From contig NZ_JAQQTD010000004.1 in NCBI RefSeq assembly GCF_028561755.1, positions 350,068 through 414,067 of the forward strand: 64,000 nt of DNA, given 5' to 3'. Both the position numbers and the translations under genes were made by a program. Below the pieces are notes generated by a model. It was given only the letters and a program-made list of their open reading frames with translations, did not search any database and had not been told where the DNA came from. Within the stretch, counting starts at the first letter, position 1. The number at the start of each line of letters is the position of its first letter. The stretch is from Altibacter sp. HG106 (lineage in GTDB: Bacteria; Bacteroidota; Bacteroidia; Flavobacteriales; Flavobacteriaceae). Positions 16,117 to 25,869 of this stretch are shown here, piece by piece.

Positions 16117-17520
16117 TTATAATAGTTCGTATTCAAATTCAGGATATCCGCGAATACCGTCGTCATTGGTAAGCGCCAAGAATCGAAGCTTGTAAATATT
16201 TCCGTTAGGATCTTGGATGATATAAAAGACATCAGGCGTTAGTGTTCCCTCAAGGACATCGCGCCAGTTACTTCCAATTGCTCTTTGATCTTGCTGAAAG
16301 TTTGCTGCTTGTACGTTTTCAAAAGTAAATTCGGCATAGCCATCGCTTTCTACTTGATACGAAACAACGCCTCCTTTTCGGTTATGAAGCACACCATCTG
16401 AGAAGCCATAAGACCCTGCACCATCAATTAGGTTTGTGAATACGGTAAAGTTGAGGTCCCAAAGCTCACTTTCGGGCGCTACGTTTACCAGACTATCAGA
16501 ATTGAAACTAAAGAATGTAAAGTTGTATCCCGGTGATTTTTCAATAGTTACTTCAGTATGTGTCGTAGCATCCAATTCGGCATATTGCAATAGGTATGAA
16601 TCTCCTTCACGGAGAATTCTAATTTTTAGATACCCTCTAGGAGCTCCGGCAATTGCTACACTTCCTGGCTCGGGCGTTTCCGTGCCTACTTCAAATCCTA
16701 AATTCAACAGATATACCTTATTGTCGGCATTGTTGCTGCTTATTGCTGAAATGGCCGTTTTGTTGATATCACCGTCAGGATGATCTACGTAGGCTTCGTT
16801 GGCAGGATCAAACGTTCCAACAGCCACGGCCGCTTGAATATCTGCTACATCGCTTGAAGAAACTGCATCAATATCGGTGCTTTCCAATTCGGCGACCGCC
16901 ATATACACAGAACCGTTAATGGCCACGCGAAATTCACTTCCGGAGTAAAATCCTAGGTCCCATTCATCACGTTGATAGGTGGTTTGTTTTTCGGTGCTGA
17001 GGTCAATATATACTTGATTTTGCTCATTGGGTCCGCCCACGGTGGGTGCGAAACTACGTCCAAGGGAGGCACTGCTGTTTAAGGTGAAACTCGTGTTTCC
17101 TTGAATTTGCGCATTGGGATACGATACTTCAGAAATATTGAAGCGGATCTCCACGGTTTCATCGAGCGATGGGTTCAATTTGTTGAACGTCACCGAAGCT
17201 CCCGTTTCTCCTTCGTTGATTGTAAGCAGAATTGTGTTTCCGTCGGCAGCAGGAATGGTCGTGAAATCTTCTCCGTAAATCGCGTTACTACTTGAAATCG
17301 TAATGACCACTTGCCCGATATTAGTTGCCGTTTCAGAGTATACCAAGGCAATATCACGATTATTCTCGATCTCGGATAAATTTCCGGAAGGAGTTTCAAA
17401 GGCGACTACAAAGGGTTCACCATCATTTATCACTGTGGTATCATCATCACTACAAGCTGCCAAAACAAGCACAGCGAGCAGGGGAAGGATAAAAGCTTTG
17501 AAGGTTTGTAACGTTTTCAT
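16117..17520 (-). CDS. HmuY-like haem-binding lipoprotein with an N-terminal Calx-beta-like domain
   Basis: A 467-residue lipoprotein (lipobox LAAC, Cys23). Residues about 35-150 look like a Calx-beta/Ig-type domain (GEDFTTIP...LLTINEGETGASVTF...ETVEIRF). The remainder is an HmuY domain: VYIDLSTEKQTTYQRDEWDLGFYSG with FRVAINGSV near residue 180, and a second WDLNFTVFTNLIDGAGSYGFSDGVLHN near residue 355. Known HmuY proteins scavenge haem at the outer membrane surface for the partner TonB receptor. The receptor gene ends one base upstream of this gene's start, which supports pairing. The Calx-like extension probably acts as a spacer off the membrane. Confidence 0.87.
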   Translation of the reverse strand: MKTLQTFKAFILPLLAVLVLAACSDDDTTVINDGEPFVVAFETPSGNLSEIENNRDIALVYSETATNIGQVVITISSSNAIYGEDFTTIPAADGNTILLTINEGETGASVTFNKLNPSLDETVEIRFNISEVSYPNAQIQGNTSFTLNSSASLGRSFAPTVGGPNEQNQVYIDLSTEKQTTYQRDEWDLGFYSGSEFRVAINGSVYMAVAELESTDIDAVSSSDVADIQAAVAVGTFDPANEAYVDHPDGDINKTAISAISSNNADNKVYLLNLGFEVGTETPEPGSVAIAGAPRGYLKIRILREGDSYLLQYAELDATTHTEVTIEKSPGYNFTFFSFNSDSLVNVAPESELWDLNFTVFTNLIDGAGSYGFSDGVLHNRKGGVVSYQVESDGYAEFTFENVQAANFQQDQRAIGSNWRDVLEGTLTPDVFYIIQDPNGNIYKLRFLALTNDDGIRGYPEFEYELL

Positions 17521-17521
17521 A

Positions 17522-19666
17522 TTAAAGGTTTAAATTGTACGTAAGTCTTATAAAATAGGATCGGCCGTATCCTAAGGGAGTTTGCGTAGGTGCGGCATTG
17601 TGCGCGCCACCTTGAAAGGCCGTAGTATTTACTTCAGTAATGTCGAACAGGTTTCGGGCTCCAATGGAAGCGACGAAAGCTCCGTCGATAAAGCGTTTGT
17701 TGATCGTGGCATCTAACCAGCTGTAGGCCTCGGTTTCACCCCGTTGAAATTCTTGGTCTCCTGCTTCATTGGTGCGTTCCACGAATTGTTGTTGTCTCCC
17801 AATGTATTTGTAATAGAGTGAAAATGTGGTTTGCCACTTTGGGACCGTGTACGCCAAATTTGAATTTAGCTGAACGTTGAACAAGAAGTCGTCATTAGAT
17901 TGTGTGTCGCTATTCAAGACCTTCGAGATCCCCTGAAGAGAAACCCCAATGTTTGCCTTGAAATTCTCGTAATAGATCTCATTCTCCAAGAAGGATCCAA
18001 TGGCACGGTATTGATCGATGTTGTTATACTGAAAGGCAAGTGGCGTTTGATTTACCACGATCAATTCGATACGATCTTCCAGCCCCAAATAATTAAAACT
18101 TAGTTTGTTCTTCATTCTGAAAGTGTCAGAAAAAGTTGAATTCTTCTTGATGTGAAGAAATGTTGAAACTCCTTTTTCCGGCACCAAATTTGGGTTTCCT
18201 TGTACATCGTGATTGACATCCACGAAATACGTAAACAGCTCTTGATAACTCGGAGTCCTATTGGCAGCTCCTAACACGGCACGGAACTCCCAATCTTCTC
18301 CAACGGTTTGCTTGGCGCTTAAGGAACCTACATATTGCGGCGCAAAAAGGTTGCTCGTGGACACCCGAAGGCCCGGGCGTAACGAAAACCGGGGCGTGAC
18401 TTGCCATTCGGTACTCGTAAAGAAATCATAGAAATCAAGTTGTTGGCGTTCTTCGGAATCTCCGGCCGCTATTGTGATCGCAGCGGCAGACCCTGTTCCT
18501 TCTTCCAACGTGAGTTCGTATCCGGCTTGGACGGCTACTTTTTCGGATCGAAATAAGTTGCTGAACGTTCCTCGGGAGAAGAAGGCACTTCTACTTTGAT
18601 ACTCGCCTGATTCGACACTTTCTTTAGTGCCTGTTCGGAAGCGATACGTATAGCGCTCCAGATCCTTGGTTTGCTCCTGATACGAAAGGGAAACATTAAA
18701 GTTCACCTGATTGAACACCAGTCCTGTCGCATTTAAATGATGGTAAAACCGATTGTTGGTATACATTTCATCCCGCGCCGACGGATTGGTGGTTCCGGTT
18801 GAGGGATTCGGATTCAGATCTACATTTTGACCATAACGTTCTATGTTTTCATGTAAATAATCAAACCGATAGAATAGAGAGATGTTGCTAGATTCATAAG
18901 ACAACAACGACTTTACATTTTGTTGTGTCTTCGGAAGCCACTCGTGCCCGCGTAACCCATCATCAAAAGGCCAGTCTTCTCCTTTGCGGTCATTGAAAAA
19001 TCCACCAAAGTCGTTTCTGAAGTACGCCGCATTCGCATAGAATTTTTCCGAAAAATTATGTCCGACTTTAACCGATTGAATATGCCGACCCTTGTCAAAC
19101 CATTCGTACTCGTCTCCTACGGTTTCCTCTTGAACGTATGCCGTAATATGCCAATCATTTCGAGAAGACTTCTTTGTGATGATATTGATGATTCCCGAAA
19201 CGGCATTCGCTCCATATTGAACGCCCATAGCACCTTCTACGATCTCAATGCGCTCTATATCATCTAGGTTGATGAGCGTAAGGTCAATATTGTTTCCAAC
19301 TCCTTCTTCGTTGATCACCGGAATATTGTCGATCAATACTTTGAAATACTGACTGTCAAGTCCGAACAAACTAACGCCGCTTTTTCCGGTGCCGGTATTG
19401 GGTGTAATATTCAAGTTGAGCGTCGTGTTCAAGACGTCTGCTAGCGTGTTCGCCGCTTGACGTTCGATGTCACGTCTACTAATCACTTTTACTTCCACCA
19501 CCGATTTGTTAACGGCTTGTGGATTGATTTGTCCGGTAACCACCACTTCCTCCAATTGTTCAGGCTGAAGGGTGTCTCTTACTTGCTCATTTTGGGAAGA
19601 GAGGCTTTCGCAAAACAGCGTAGCCAAAAGGGCAAAAAAAATCGTCTTTTTAAAAGATAACTGCAT
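17522..19666 (-). CDS. TonB-dependent outer membrane receptor, probable haem receptor (HmuR-like)
   Basis: A 714-residue receptor with a signal peptide (about 1-24), a plug domain (about 38-155; LEEVVVTGQ, DSQYFKVLIDNIPVINEEG, IERIEIVEGAMGVQYGANAVSGIINIITKK) and a beta-barrel. Before the C-terminal third comes NRTPSYQELF, then a His in VNHDVQGNPNLVPE. This recalls the FRAP...His...NPNL arrangement of bacterial haem receptors such as HemR/HmuR, although GNPNL also occurs in other receptors. It is first in an operon with two HmuY-like genes, so haem uptake is the best reading. A promoter overlapped by an inverted repeat lies just upstream. Confidence 0.88.
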   Translation of the reverse strand: MQLSFKKTIFFALLATLFCESLSSQNEQVRDTLQPEQLEEVVVTGQINPQAVNKSVVEVKVISRRDIERQAANTLADVLNTTLNLNITPNTGTGKSGVSLFGLDSQYFKVLIDNIPVINEEGVGNNIDLTLINLDDIERIEIVEGAMGVQYGANAVSGIINIITKKSSRNDWHITAYVQEETVGDEYEWFDKGRHIQSVKVGHNFSEKFYANAAYFRNDFGGFFNDRKGEDWPFDDGLRGHEWLPKTQQNVKSLLSYESSNISLFYRFDYLHENIERYGQNVDLNPNPSTGTTNPSARDEMYTNNRFYHHLNATGLVFNQVNFNVSLSYQEQTKDLERYTYRFRTGTKESVESGEYQSRSAFFSRGTFSNLFRSEKVAVQAGYELTLEEGTGSAAAITIAAGDSEERQQLDFYDFFTSTEWQVTPRFSLRPGLRVSTSNLFAPQYVGSLSAKQTVGEDWEFRAVLGAANRTPSYQELFTYFVDVNHDVQGNPNLVPEKGVSTFLHIKKNSTFSDTFRMKNKLSFNYLGLEDRIELIVVNQTPLAFQYNNIDQYRAIGSFLENEIYYENFKANIGVSLQGISKVLNSDTQSNDDFLFNVQLNSNLAYTVPKWQTTFSLYYKYIGRQQQFVERTNEAGDQEFQRGETEAYSWLDATINKRFIDGAFVASIGARNLFDITEVNTTAFQGGAHNAAPTQTPLGYGRSYFIRLTYNLNL

Positions 19667-19688
19667 CCGAAGTTTTTCAATTTCGGGG

Positions 19689-19720
19689 CAAAGCTACACA
19701 CTAAAGTTTATTTAGAACAA
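19689..19720 (-). promoter_or_regulatory. Promoter of the haem-acquisition operon
   Basis: Read on the minus strand, TTG and TAGCTTTG are separated by 21 bases, matching the Bacteroidota promoter form TTG-N19-21-TAnnTTTG. The -7 element lies 22 bases before the receptor ATG. Confidence 0.7.
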
Positions 19721-19725
19721 ATAAA
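19707..19725. promoter_or_regulatory. Inverted repeat overlapping the -33 element, candidate Fur-type operator
   Basis: TTTATTT and AAATAAA flank a 5-base spacer (AGAAC), giving a perfect AT-rich palindrome that covers the -33 TTG of the haem-operon promoter. An iron-responsive repressor would be expected for haem uptake genes. The assignment to Fur is inference. Confidence 0.45.
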
Positions 19726-19772
19726 AATAAGAAAATTTAGAAATTTAACGGTTTGGTAAAAACGAAATCGTT

Positions 19773-20462
19773 TTAGTGGAAAAGAAGGGCTTCAACGGCA
19801 GCAATAGACTGGGCATTTTCTACAGAGAAATCTCCAATTTTGGTTCTGCGAAGCGACGAAAGATACGCGCCATTATTGAGCGCTCGGCCAAAATCATGCG
19901 CCAAGGATCGTATGTAAGTGCCTTTGCTGCATACGATTCTCACCTCGATAGAAGGGAGCGAAATATCGAGGATTTCAAATTCTAAAATTTGCACTTCCCG
20001 GGTAGGGATCGCTACCTCTTGTCCTTTTCGTGCATATTCGTACAAGCGTTTTCCGTCTTTTTTTACGGCGGAAAAAATAGGTGGTTGTTGCTCAATGGTT
20101 CCTACAAATTTGGGAACCGTATTGTGAATTTTTTCTTTGGTTATTTCTGAAATATCAAAGGTTTGATCTATGTCGGTTTCCAGATCATAACTCGGAGTAG
20201 TAGCCCCTAGCTGGAAGGTCGCTACATACTCCTTTTCTTGCGCTTGAAACGTTTCGATCTTCTTGGTGAATTTTCCGGCACATAGAATGAGGAGTCCGCT
20301 GGCCAGTGGATCTAGCGTTCCGGCGTGGCCTACTTTAATTTTTTTTATTCCGAAGCGCTTTTTAATCAACCACCGTACCTTATTGACCACCTGAAAGGAG
20401 GTCCATTCCAGCGGCTTGTCGATTAATAGTACTTGTCCGTTTTTAAAGTCTTCCAGCGTCAT
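19773..20462 (-). CDS. truB: tRNA pseudouridine(55) synthase TruB
   Basis: A 229-residue enzyme making pseudouridine at position 55 in the T loop of tRNAs. The catalytic motif GHAGTLDPLASGLL holds Asp51. Other family landmarks are LLIDKPLEWTSFQVVNKVR at the N-terminus, KEYVATFQLGATTPSYDLET, QQPPIFSAVKKDGKRLYEYARKG and CSKGTYIRSLAHDFG. It overlaps uppP upstream by 4 bases, in the Bacteroidota order ftsX-DUF3098-uppP-truB. Confidence 0.97.
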   Translation of the reverse strand: MTLEDFKNGQVLLIDKPLEWTSFQVVNKVRWLIKKRFGIKKIKVGHAGTLDPLASGLLILCAGKFTKKIETFQAQEKEYVATFQLGATTPSYDLETDIDQTFDISEITKEKIHNTVPKFVGTIEQQPPIFSAVKKDGKRLYEYARKGQEVAIPTREVQILEFEILDISLPSIEVRIVCSKGTYIRSLAHDFGRALNNGAYLSSLRRTKIGDFSVENAQSIAAVEALLFH

Positions 20463-21253
20463 GCGGCAAAGCTAACGATAATGGCCAAGATACCCACGAT
20501 CAAACAATACACAGAGAAATAACGGAGTTTACTTCGTTTTACCAAACGGATCATCCAGGTACAAGCAACAAGCCCCGCCAGAAAGGCAGCGATAAATCCG
20601 GCACCTAGAAAAGTGTAGTTTGCTTGCAGCGGATCGAGCTCCCCGCTGAGAAGGTCTTTGGCAATTTTTCCGAAGATCAAAGGAACCACCATCAAGAACG
20701 AGAAACGTGCCGCTTTGCCTTTGTCATTTCCTAAGAGTACCGAGGTAGAAATGGTCGCGCCACTTCGGGAGATTCCCGGTAACATGGCAACGGCCTGCGA
20801 AATTCCGATAATAAAAGCATCGCGATACCGAACGGGTTTTCCGGTATTTTTAGCCCTATCGGCCAACCAAAGAAGAATGGCAGTCACGATGAGCATAGCG
20901 CCCACAAAGGCGATATCCCCTCCAAAAAAGGCTTCCAGCTGTTCTTCAAATAACACACCAATAAGTGCCGCCGGAAGCATCGAAATGATGATTTTTAAGG
21001 AGAAGCGGGTTTCTTCGTTCCATTTGAATTGAAGAAGCCCTCGAATAATTTCCCAGACGTCCTTTCGGAAAACCACGAGCGTACTCAGCGCGGTTGCAAA
21101 GTGTAGAATAACGGTGAATAGCAAACTTTCTTCAGGCACCGATTGATCGCCAAGGATCGCTTTTCCCAGTTCTAAGTGGCCGCTGGAAGAAACCGGTAAA
21201 AATTCGGTGAGGCCTTGAATGATCCCAAGCAGGATCGCTTCCCAGATCTCCAT
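20459..21253 (-). CDS. uppP: Undecaprenyl-diphosphatase UppP (BacA)
   Basis: A 264-residue inner membrane enzyme that recycles undecaprenyl pyrophosphate to the monophosphate carrier used for peptidoglycan and other envelope polymers, and gives bacitracin tolerance. The family motifs are present: GIIQGLTEFLPVSSSGHLEL near the N-terminus (with the catalytic Glu) and the LPGISRSGATIS segment around residue 160. Seven to eight hydrophobic segments are visible. It lies three bases after the DUF3098 gene and overlaps truB. Confidence 0.97.
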   Translation of the reverse strand: MEIWEAILLGIIQGLTEFLPVSSSGHLELGKAILGDQSVPEESLLFTVILHFATALSTLVVFRKDVWEIIRGLLQFKWNEETRFSLKIIISMLPAALIGVLFEEQLEAFFGGDIAFVGAMLIVTAILLWLADRAKNTGKPVRYRDAFIIGISQAVAMLPGISRSGATISTSVLLGNDKGKAARFSFLMVVPLIFGKIAKDLLSGELDPLQANYTFLGAGFIAAFLAGLVACTWMIRLVKRSKLRYFSVYCLIVGILAIIVSFAA

Positions 21254-21256
21254 GGA

Positions 21257-21517
21257 TTAGTCGTTCTTGTTCGGGTTGAGGAGGATAGCATACACTTCAA
21301 CACCAAAGCCTACTAAGATTAGGGCAGGGGCCAGCCGAATACGCCGCCAACTGTAGATCTCCGGATTAAAGACGTTGGGATCGTCACTGCCGCCTCCGGC
21401 CATGAGCACAAAGCCAAGAACGATAAAGGCAATGCCAATAAGCATAAAGAGATAATTCTTTCGCTCAAATAGAAATTCTTGTTTTTTAGCTTCTTCTCTT
21501 CGTTTCTTTTCGCCCAT
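21257..21517 (-). CDS. DUF3098 small membrane protein
   Basis: An 86-residue protein with a basic N-terminus and two transmembrane segments (about 22-42 and 60-80) joined by a short loop containing GGGSDDPNVFNPEIYSWRRIRLAP, the DUF3098 signature. In Bacteroidota it is regularly found between ftsX and uppP, as here. Its role is unknown; the position suggests a link to cell division or lipid-carrier recycling. Confidence 0.9.
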   Translation of the reverse strand: MGEKKRREEAKKQEFLFERKNYLFMLIGIAFIVLGFVLMAGGGSDDPNVFNPEIYSWRRIRLAPALILVGFGVEVYAILLNPNKND

Positions 21518-21523
21518 GTCTTT

Positions 21524-21868
21524 TTAAAATTCTGAATACACAACGGCTTCATTTACCGTGATTTGTGCGATATGATCGCTCGTGCCCAAGAGGGTTTTCG
21601 CAAGGTGCAAGGTAACGGTTTTGTTCAAAATATCCTCGTTCAATTGTGCTAATGTGAGTCCGTTTTCGAGTCCGCGATTGATGTAGTAGGAAGCTCCCTC
21701 CGAATCCGTGAGTGTTATGTCGTTTGAAGTTCCTTCAGAAATTGCCTGAACATTGACTGTTGTAACTTCGCAATGTTCTGGTTTTGAATCTGAAATGATA
21801 CAACTATTCAGCAAAAACAATCCCGAAAGGCATATCACAATGGCCGTAGTTAAAATACTTTTTTTCAT
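21524..21868 (-). CDS. Small hypothetical lipoprotein
   Basis: A 114-residue protein with a lipoprotein signal (MKKSILTTAIVICLSGLFLLNSC, lipobox Cys23). The mature domain is short and acidic, with beta-prone stretches such as ITLTDSEGASYYINRGLENGLTLAQLNEDILNKTVTLHLAKTLLG. I do not recognise the family. It interrupts the usual direct link between ftsX and the DUF3098 gene and is six bases from the latter, so it is likely part of the same transcript. Confidence 0.75.
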   Translation of the reverse strand: MKKSILTTAIVICLSGLFLLNSCIISDSKPEHCEVTTVNVQAISEGTSNDITLTDSEGASYYINRGLENGLTLAQLNEDILNKTVTLHLAKTLLGTSDHIAQITVNEAVVYSEF

Positions 21869-21882
21869 AGGTTGTATAATTA

Positions 21883-22761
21883 TTAGTAGTACAATTCGTC
21901 GGTGCGCAAGTTCAAGAAACGTTGTGTCGCAAAAAAGGTGCTAAGCCATACGATAAAAATTCCGATAAGAAACACCCCTAAAAACAAGGCTCCTAATAAT
22001 ATCGTGTCTTCCAATAATTGTAACTCTGGAAAACTCTGATGTAGCGAATACAAGACGGCGCCCATTCCTATCAAGGCCAATAGGGCCCCAATGATTCCAA
22101 GCTTTACGCTATTCCAAATAAATGGTCTGCGAATAAAACTTTTAGTGGCGCCTACCATTTGCATGGTTTTAATAGTAAAGCGTTTGGCATATACTGAGAG
22201 TCGGATGGAACTATTGATTAGCAACACGGCGATAAACAAGAAAATGCTACTAATGACCAGCACCCAGAGGCTTACTTTACGAACGTTTTCGGTAAGCAAG
22301 GCGATCAATGGCTTGTCGTATACCACCTCATCTACAAAATTACGCGTCATGATCTCTCCGCTAATTTCCTCTAGTTTTTCGGGCGACACATAGTCTGCTA
22401 ACAGGTAAACATCGATACTATTCTGCAATGGATTATACCCCAAGAAGTCCATAAAATTTTCTCCAATGGCTTCGGAATGTTCTTCGGCGGCGGTTTCTTT
22501 GCTTATAAATTCAGCCGATTTGGTGTATTCTGCCATCGCCAGGCTTTGCTCCAATTGATTAATTTCTACTTCCTTTGCCGTGTCTTTTAAATAGACCGTT
22601 AGCGCGATCTTCTCTTTAAAATGGTCGGCTACTTTCTTGGTGTTCAATACCAAGAGTCCCAACAGGCCTAATAAGAATAGCACCAAGGCAATACTGATGA
22701 CTACCGAGAAGTAGGAAGAAATAAGTCGTCGTTTTTGATATTTTTCAAAAGAGGTCGCCAT
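21883..22761 (-). CDS. ftsX: Cell division protein FtsX
   Basis: A 292-residue permease-like protein that with the ATPase FtsE links divisome assembly to peptidoglycan hydrolase activation. It shows the FtsX layout: a cytoplasmic N-terminus (FEKYQKRRLISSYFSVVISIALVLFLLGLLGLL), TM1, an extracytoplasmic domain (about 45-170), then three TM segments with the conserved RLSVYAKRFTIKTMQMVGATKSFIRRPF loop. It is the first gene of the ftsX to truB run. ftsE is not adjacent. Confidence 0.95.
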   Translation of the reverse strand: MATSFEKYQKRRLISSYFSVVISIALVLFLLGLLGLLVLNTKKVADHFKEKIALTVYLKDTAKEVEINQLEQSLAMAEYTKSAEFISKETAAEEHSEAIGENFMDFLGYNPLQNSIDVYLLADYVSPEKLEEISGEIMTRNFVDEVVYDKPLIALLTENVRKVSLWVLVISSIFLFIAVLLINSSIRLSVYAKRFTIKTMQMVGATKSFIRRPFIWNSVKLGIIGALLALIGMGAVLYSLHQSFPELQLLEDTILLGALFLGVFLIGIFIVWLSTFFATQRFLNLRTDELYY

Positions 22762-22930
22762 AGTTGGTGCTTAGTTTGCGTAAAAATACGAGAAATTTAG
22801 GCTTCCTAGTCTCAACGCAAAACTTTTGTATTTCTTGTTTTGCCACGCTTGCAATTTTGAATGATTTCCCGCGTCATTCACATTTTGGATTGTTTTTGGT
22901 AATGTGGCTGGGCATTTCCATCATTAGCCG

Positions 22931-22938
22931 TAAATTTG
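22931..22938 (+). promoter_or_regulatory. -7 promoter element of leuS
   Basis: TAAATTTG fits TAnnTTTG, 21 bases before the leuS ATG. A properly spaced TTG was not found. Confidence 0.45.
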
Positions 22939-22959
22939 CCGTTCCATATTTGAAGCAAC

Positions 22960-25779
22960 ATGAGCAACTATTCTTTCAACGAGATTGAAGACAAATGGCA
23001 AGCGTATTGGGCCAAAAACGGCACCTTTCACGCAGACAATCACAGCGAGAAGCCAAAATATTACGTACTTGATATGTTTCCGTACCCTTCGGGGGCGGGA
23101 CTGCATGTGGGGCATCCGTTGGGGTATATTGCCAGCGACATATATGCGCGCTACAAACGGCATAAAGGGTTTAATGTGTTGCACCCGCAGGGGTATGATT
23201 CATTCGGACTCCCCGCCGAGCAGTACGCCATTCAAACGGGGCAGCACCCAAGAAAAACCACGGAAGTCAACATTAAACGCTACCGCGAACAGTTGGATAA
23301 AATTGGATTTTCTTTTGATTGGAGCCGGGAAGTACGTACTTCCGATCCACAATACTACAAATGGACGCAATGGATCTTTATGCAATTGTTCGATAGCTGG
23401 TACGATAAAACCCAAAATAAGGCCCGCGCCATTTCTGAATTGGTAGCCTTATTCGCTTCGGAAGGAAATCAAAAAGTCTCTGCGGCTTGTGATGACGATG
23501 TGAAGTCCTTCGATGCTACTACCTGGAAAGGATTTTCTTCCGAAGAGCAACAACAAATTCTATTAAAATATAGGCTTACTTATTTAGCGGAAACAGAGGT
23601 AAATTGGTGTCCGCAGCTAGGAACCGTCTTAGCGAACGACGAGATTGTAAATGGCGTTTCCGAGCGTGGCGGCTATCCCGTGGTACGCAAAAAAATGAAA
23701 CAATGGAGTATGCGTATTACTGCCTATGCGCAGCGCTTGCTCGACGGACTCGCTACCATCGACTGGCCACAGCCGCTCAAAGATTCGCAGACCAACTGGA
23801 TAGGTAGGAGTGAAGGCGCGAGCGTTACCTTTCTAGTGGATGGGCATGACGCATCTATTGATGTATTTACCACGCGTCCTGACACCATTTTTGGCGTGAG
23901 TTTCATGACCTTAGCACCAGAGCACGATCTGGTAGCTCAAATAACCACCGACGAACAACGTGACGCTGTAGCAACCTATATTGAAGCCACGTCAAAGCGC
24001 AGCGAACGCGAACGCATGGCCGATGTAAAGTCGATTTCAGGTGTGTTTACCGGTGCGTATGCGCTGCATCCGTTCTCTGGTAAAAAGATCCCAATCTGGA
24101 TTGGCGATTACGTCTTAGCTGGCTACGGAACCGGTGCCGTGATGGCGGTTCCTTGTGGCGATCAGCGTGATTATGATTTTGCGAAGCACTTTGAGCTCGA
24201 GATCCCTAATATTTTTGAAGGAATTGATATTTCGGAAGAGGCGTATGCCGAAAAAGATGCCACACCGCTTGCAAATAGCGACTTCTTAAACGGACTTCCT
24301 TATGCGGAAGCCATGCCAAAAGTGATCGAAGCCTTGGAGCGCAAAGGCGCTGGTGAAGGAAAAATTAATTACCGTTTGCGGGATGCCGTGTTCAGTCGGC
24401 AACGCTATTGGGGCGAACCCTTCCCGGTCTATTATAAAAATGGCTTGCCCCAATTGATCGATTGGGAATGCTTACCATTGACGTTGCCCGATGTTGAAAA
24501 ATACCTGCCTACGGAAACCGGAGAACCGCCTTTAGGGCGCGCCGATGTTTGGGCATGGAATACCGAAACTCAAGAAGTGGTTTCCAATGAGCTGGTCGAT
24601 GAGAAGACGGTGTTTCCGTTGGAATTGAACACCATGCCGGGTTGGGCGGGAAGTAGTTGTTATATGTTCCGGTATATGGATCCCGGAAATGACGAAGCCT
24701 TGGCTTCACCTGTGGCAATGGATTATTGGGAGAATGTGGATTTATATGTGGGCGGAAGTGAACACGCTACTGGGCACTTATTGTATAGCCGATTCTGGGT
24801 AAAGTTCTTGTACGATCGCGGTGTGCTTCCGGTTAACGAACCGTTTAAGAAATTGATCAACCAGGGAATGATTCTAGGGGAGAGTGCCTTTGTTCATCGC
24901 GTAGAAGGTGAAAATATCTTAGTTTCCGCAGGAAAAGTAAACGATCAAAAAACGCAGCCTATCCACTCAGATGTATCTTTTGTCAATAATTCTAATGAAT
25001 TAGATATCCAAGCCTTTAGGCAATGGCGTCCCGAATATGAAAATGCAGAGTTCATTACAGAATCGGACGGTACTTTCAAAGTATCTCGAGAAGTCGAAAA
25101 AATGTCGAAGTCGAAATTCAACGTCGTCAACCCCGACGATATATGTGAGCAATACGGTGCCGATACGCTTCGGATGTACGAAATGTTCCTCGGGCCGTTA
25201 GAGCAAGCTAAACCCTGGAACACAGCTGGGATCACGGGGGTACATTCCTTTTTGAAAAAACTTTGGCGCTTATATCACGACGATAGTGGTTTCCGCGTAA
25301 GCGATGAAAATCCGAGTAAAGAAAGCTACAAAACCCTGCACAAAACGATCAAGAAAGTGGAGGAAGACATTGAGGCCTTCAGTTTTAATACATCGGTTTC
25401 TACGTTTATGATCGCGGTCAACGAACTTACTGCTCAAAAATGTGACACTCGGGAGATCCTTGAACCATTGGTGGTGTTGATCTCGCCATACGCTCCACAC
25501 ATCGCTGAAGAACTATGGGAGCGGTTGGGGCACACCGGTAGTATTTCAACAGTTCCCTTTCCTGAGTTTAATGAAGGATATCTCATTGAAAGCACCAAGG
25601 AGTATCCTATTTCGTTCAACGGAAAGATGCGTTTTAAGCTAGAACTATCTTTAGATCTTTCTAAAGATGCGGTTGAGGAAGCCGTCCTGGCACATGAAAA
25701 GACGCAGCAGTATTTAGAAGGACGCACCCCGAAAAAGGTGATCGTAGTACCCGGAAAGATTGTGAATATAGTAGGCTAG
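22960..25779 (+). CDS. leuS: Leucine--tRNA ligase
   Basis: A 939-residue class I aminoacyl-tRNA synthetase charging tRNA-Leu. The HIGH motif appears as HVGH at residues 49-52 and KMSKS is exact at 714-718. A CP1 editing domain lies in between ([22 protein letters not shown]). Bacteroidota LeuS proteins carry an extra insertion near residues 155-205 ([15 protein letters not shown] ... [19 protein letters not shown]), which explains the length. The ATG at 22960 gives the standard N-terminus [17 protein letters not shown]. Monocistronic by its flanks. Confidence 0.97.
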   Translation: MSNYSFNEIEDKWQAYWAKNGTFHADNHSEKPKYYVLDMFPYPSGAGLHVGHPLGYIASDIYARYKRHKGFNVLHPQGYDSFGLPAEQYAIQTGQHPRKTTEVNIKRYREQLDKIGFSFDWSREVRTSDPQYYKWTQWIFMQLFDSWYDKTQNKARAISELVALFASEGNQKVSAACDDDVKSFDATTWKGFSSEEQQQILLKYRLTYLAETEVNWCPQLGTVLANDEIVNGVSERGGYPVVRKKMKQWSMRITAYAQRLLDGLATIDWPQPLKDSQTNWIGRSEGASVTFLVDGHDASIDVFTTRPDTIFGVSFMTLAPEHDLVAQITTDEQRDAVATYIEATSKRSERERMADVKSISGVFTGAYALHPFSGKKIPIWIGDYVLAGYGTGAVMAVPCGDQRDYDFAKHFELEIPNIFEGIDISEEAYAEKDATPLANSDFLNGLPYAEAMPKVIEALERKGAGEGKINYRLRDAVFSRQRYWGEPFPVYYKNGLPQLIDWECLPLTLPDVEKYLPTETGEPPLGRADVWAWNTETQEVVSNELVDEKTVFPLELNTMPGWAGSSCYMFRYMDPGNDEALASPVAMDYWENVDLYVGGSEHATGHLLYSRFWVKFLYDRGVLPVNEPFKKLINQGMILGESAFVHRVEGENILVSAGKVNDQKTQPIHSDVSFVNNSNELDIQAFRQWRPEYENAEFITESDGTFKVSREVEKMSKSKFNVVNPDDICEQYGADTLRMYEMFLGPLEQAKPWNTAGITGVHSFLKKLWRLYHDDSGFRVSDENPSKESYKTLHKTIKKVEEDIEAFSFNTSVSTFMIAVNELTAQKCDTREILEPLVVLISPYAPHIAEELWERLGHTGSISTVPFPEFNEGYLIESTKEYPISFNGKMRFKLELSLDLSKDAVEEAVLAHEKTQQYLEGRTPKKVIVVPGKIVNIVG

Positions 25780-25869
25780 CAACACCCACACATTCTTTTT
25801 GTCAGTTGCGAAGAAAAGGTGCGATTTTTGCTGTAGGTTCGTTATATTTATTACTAAATTAAGAAACAG

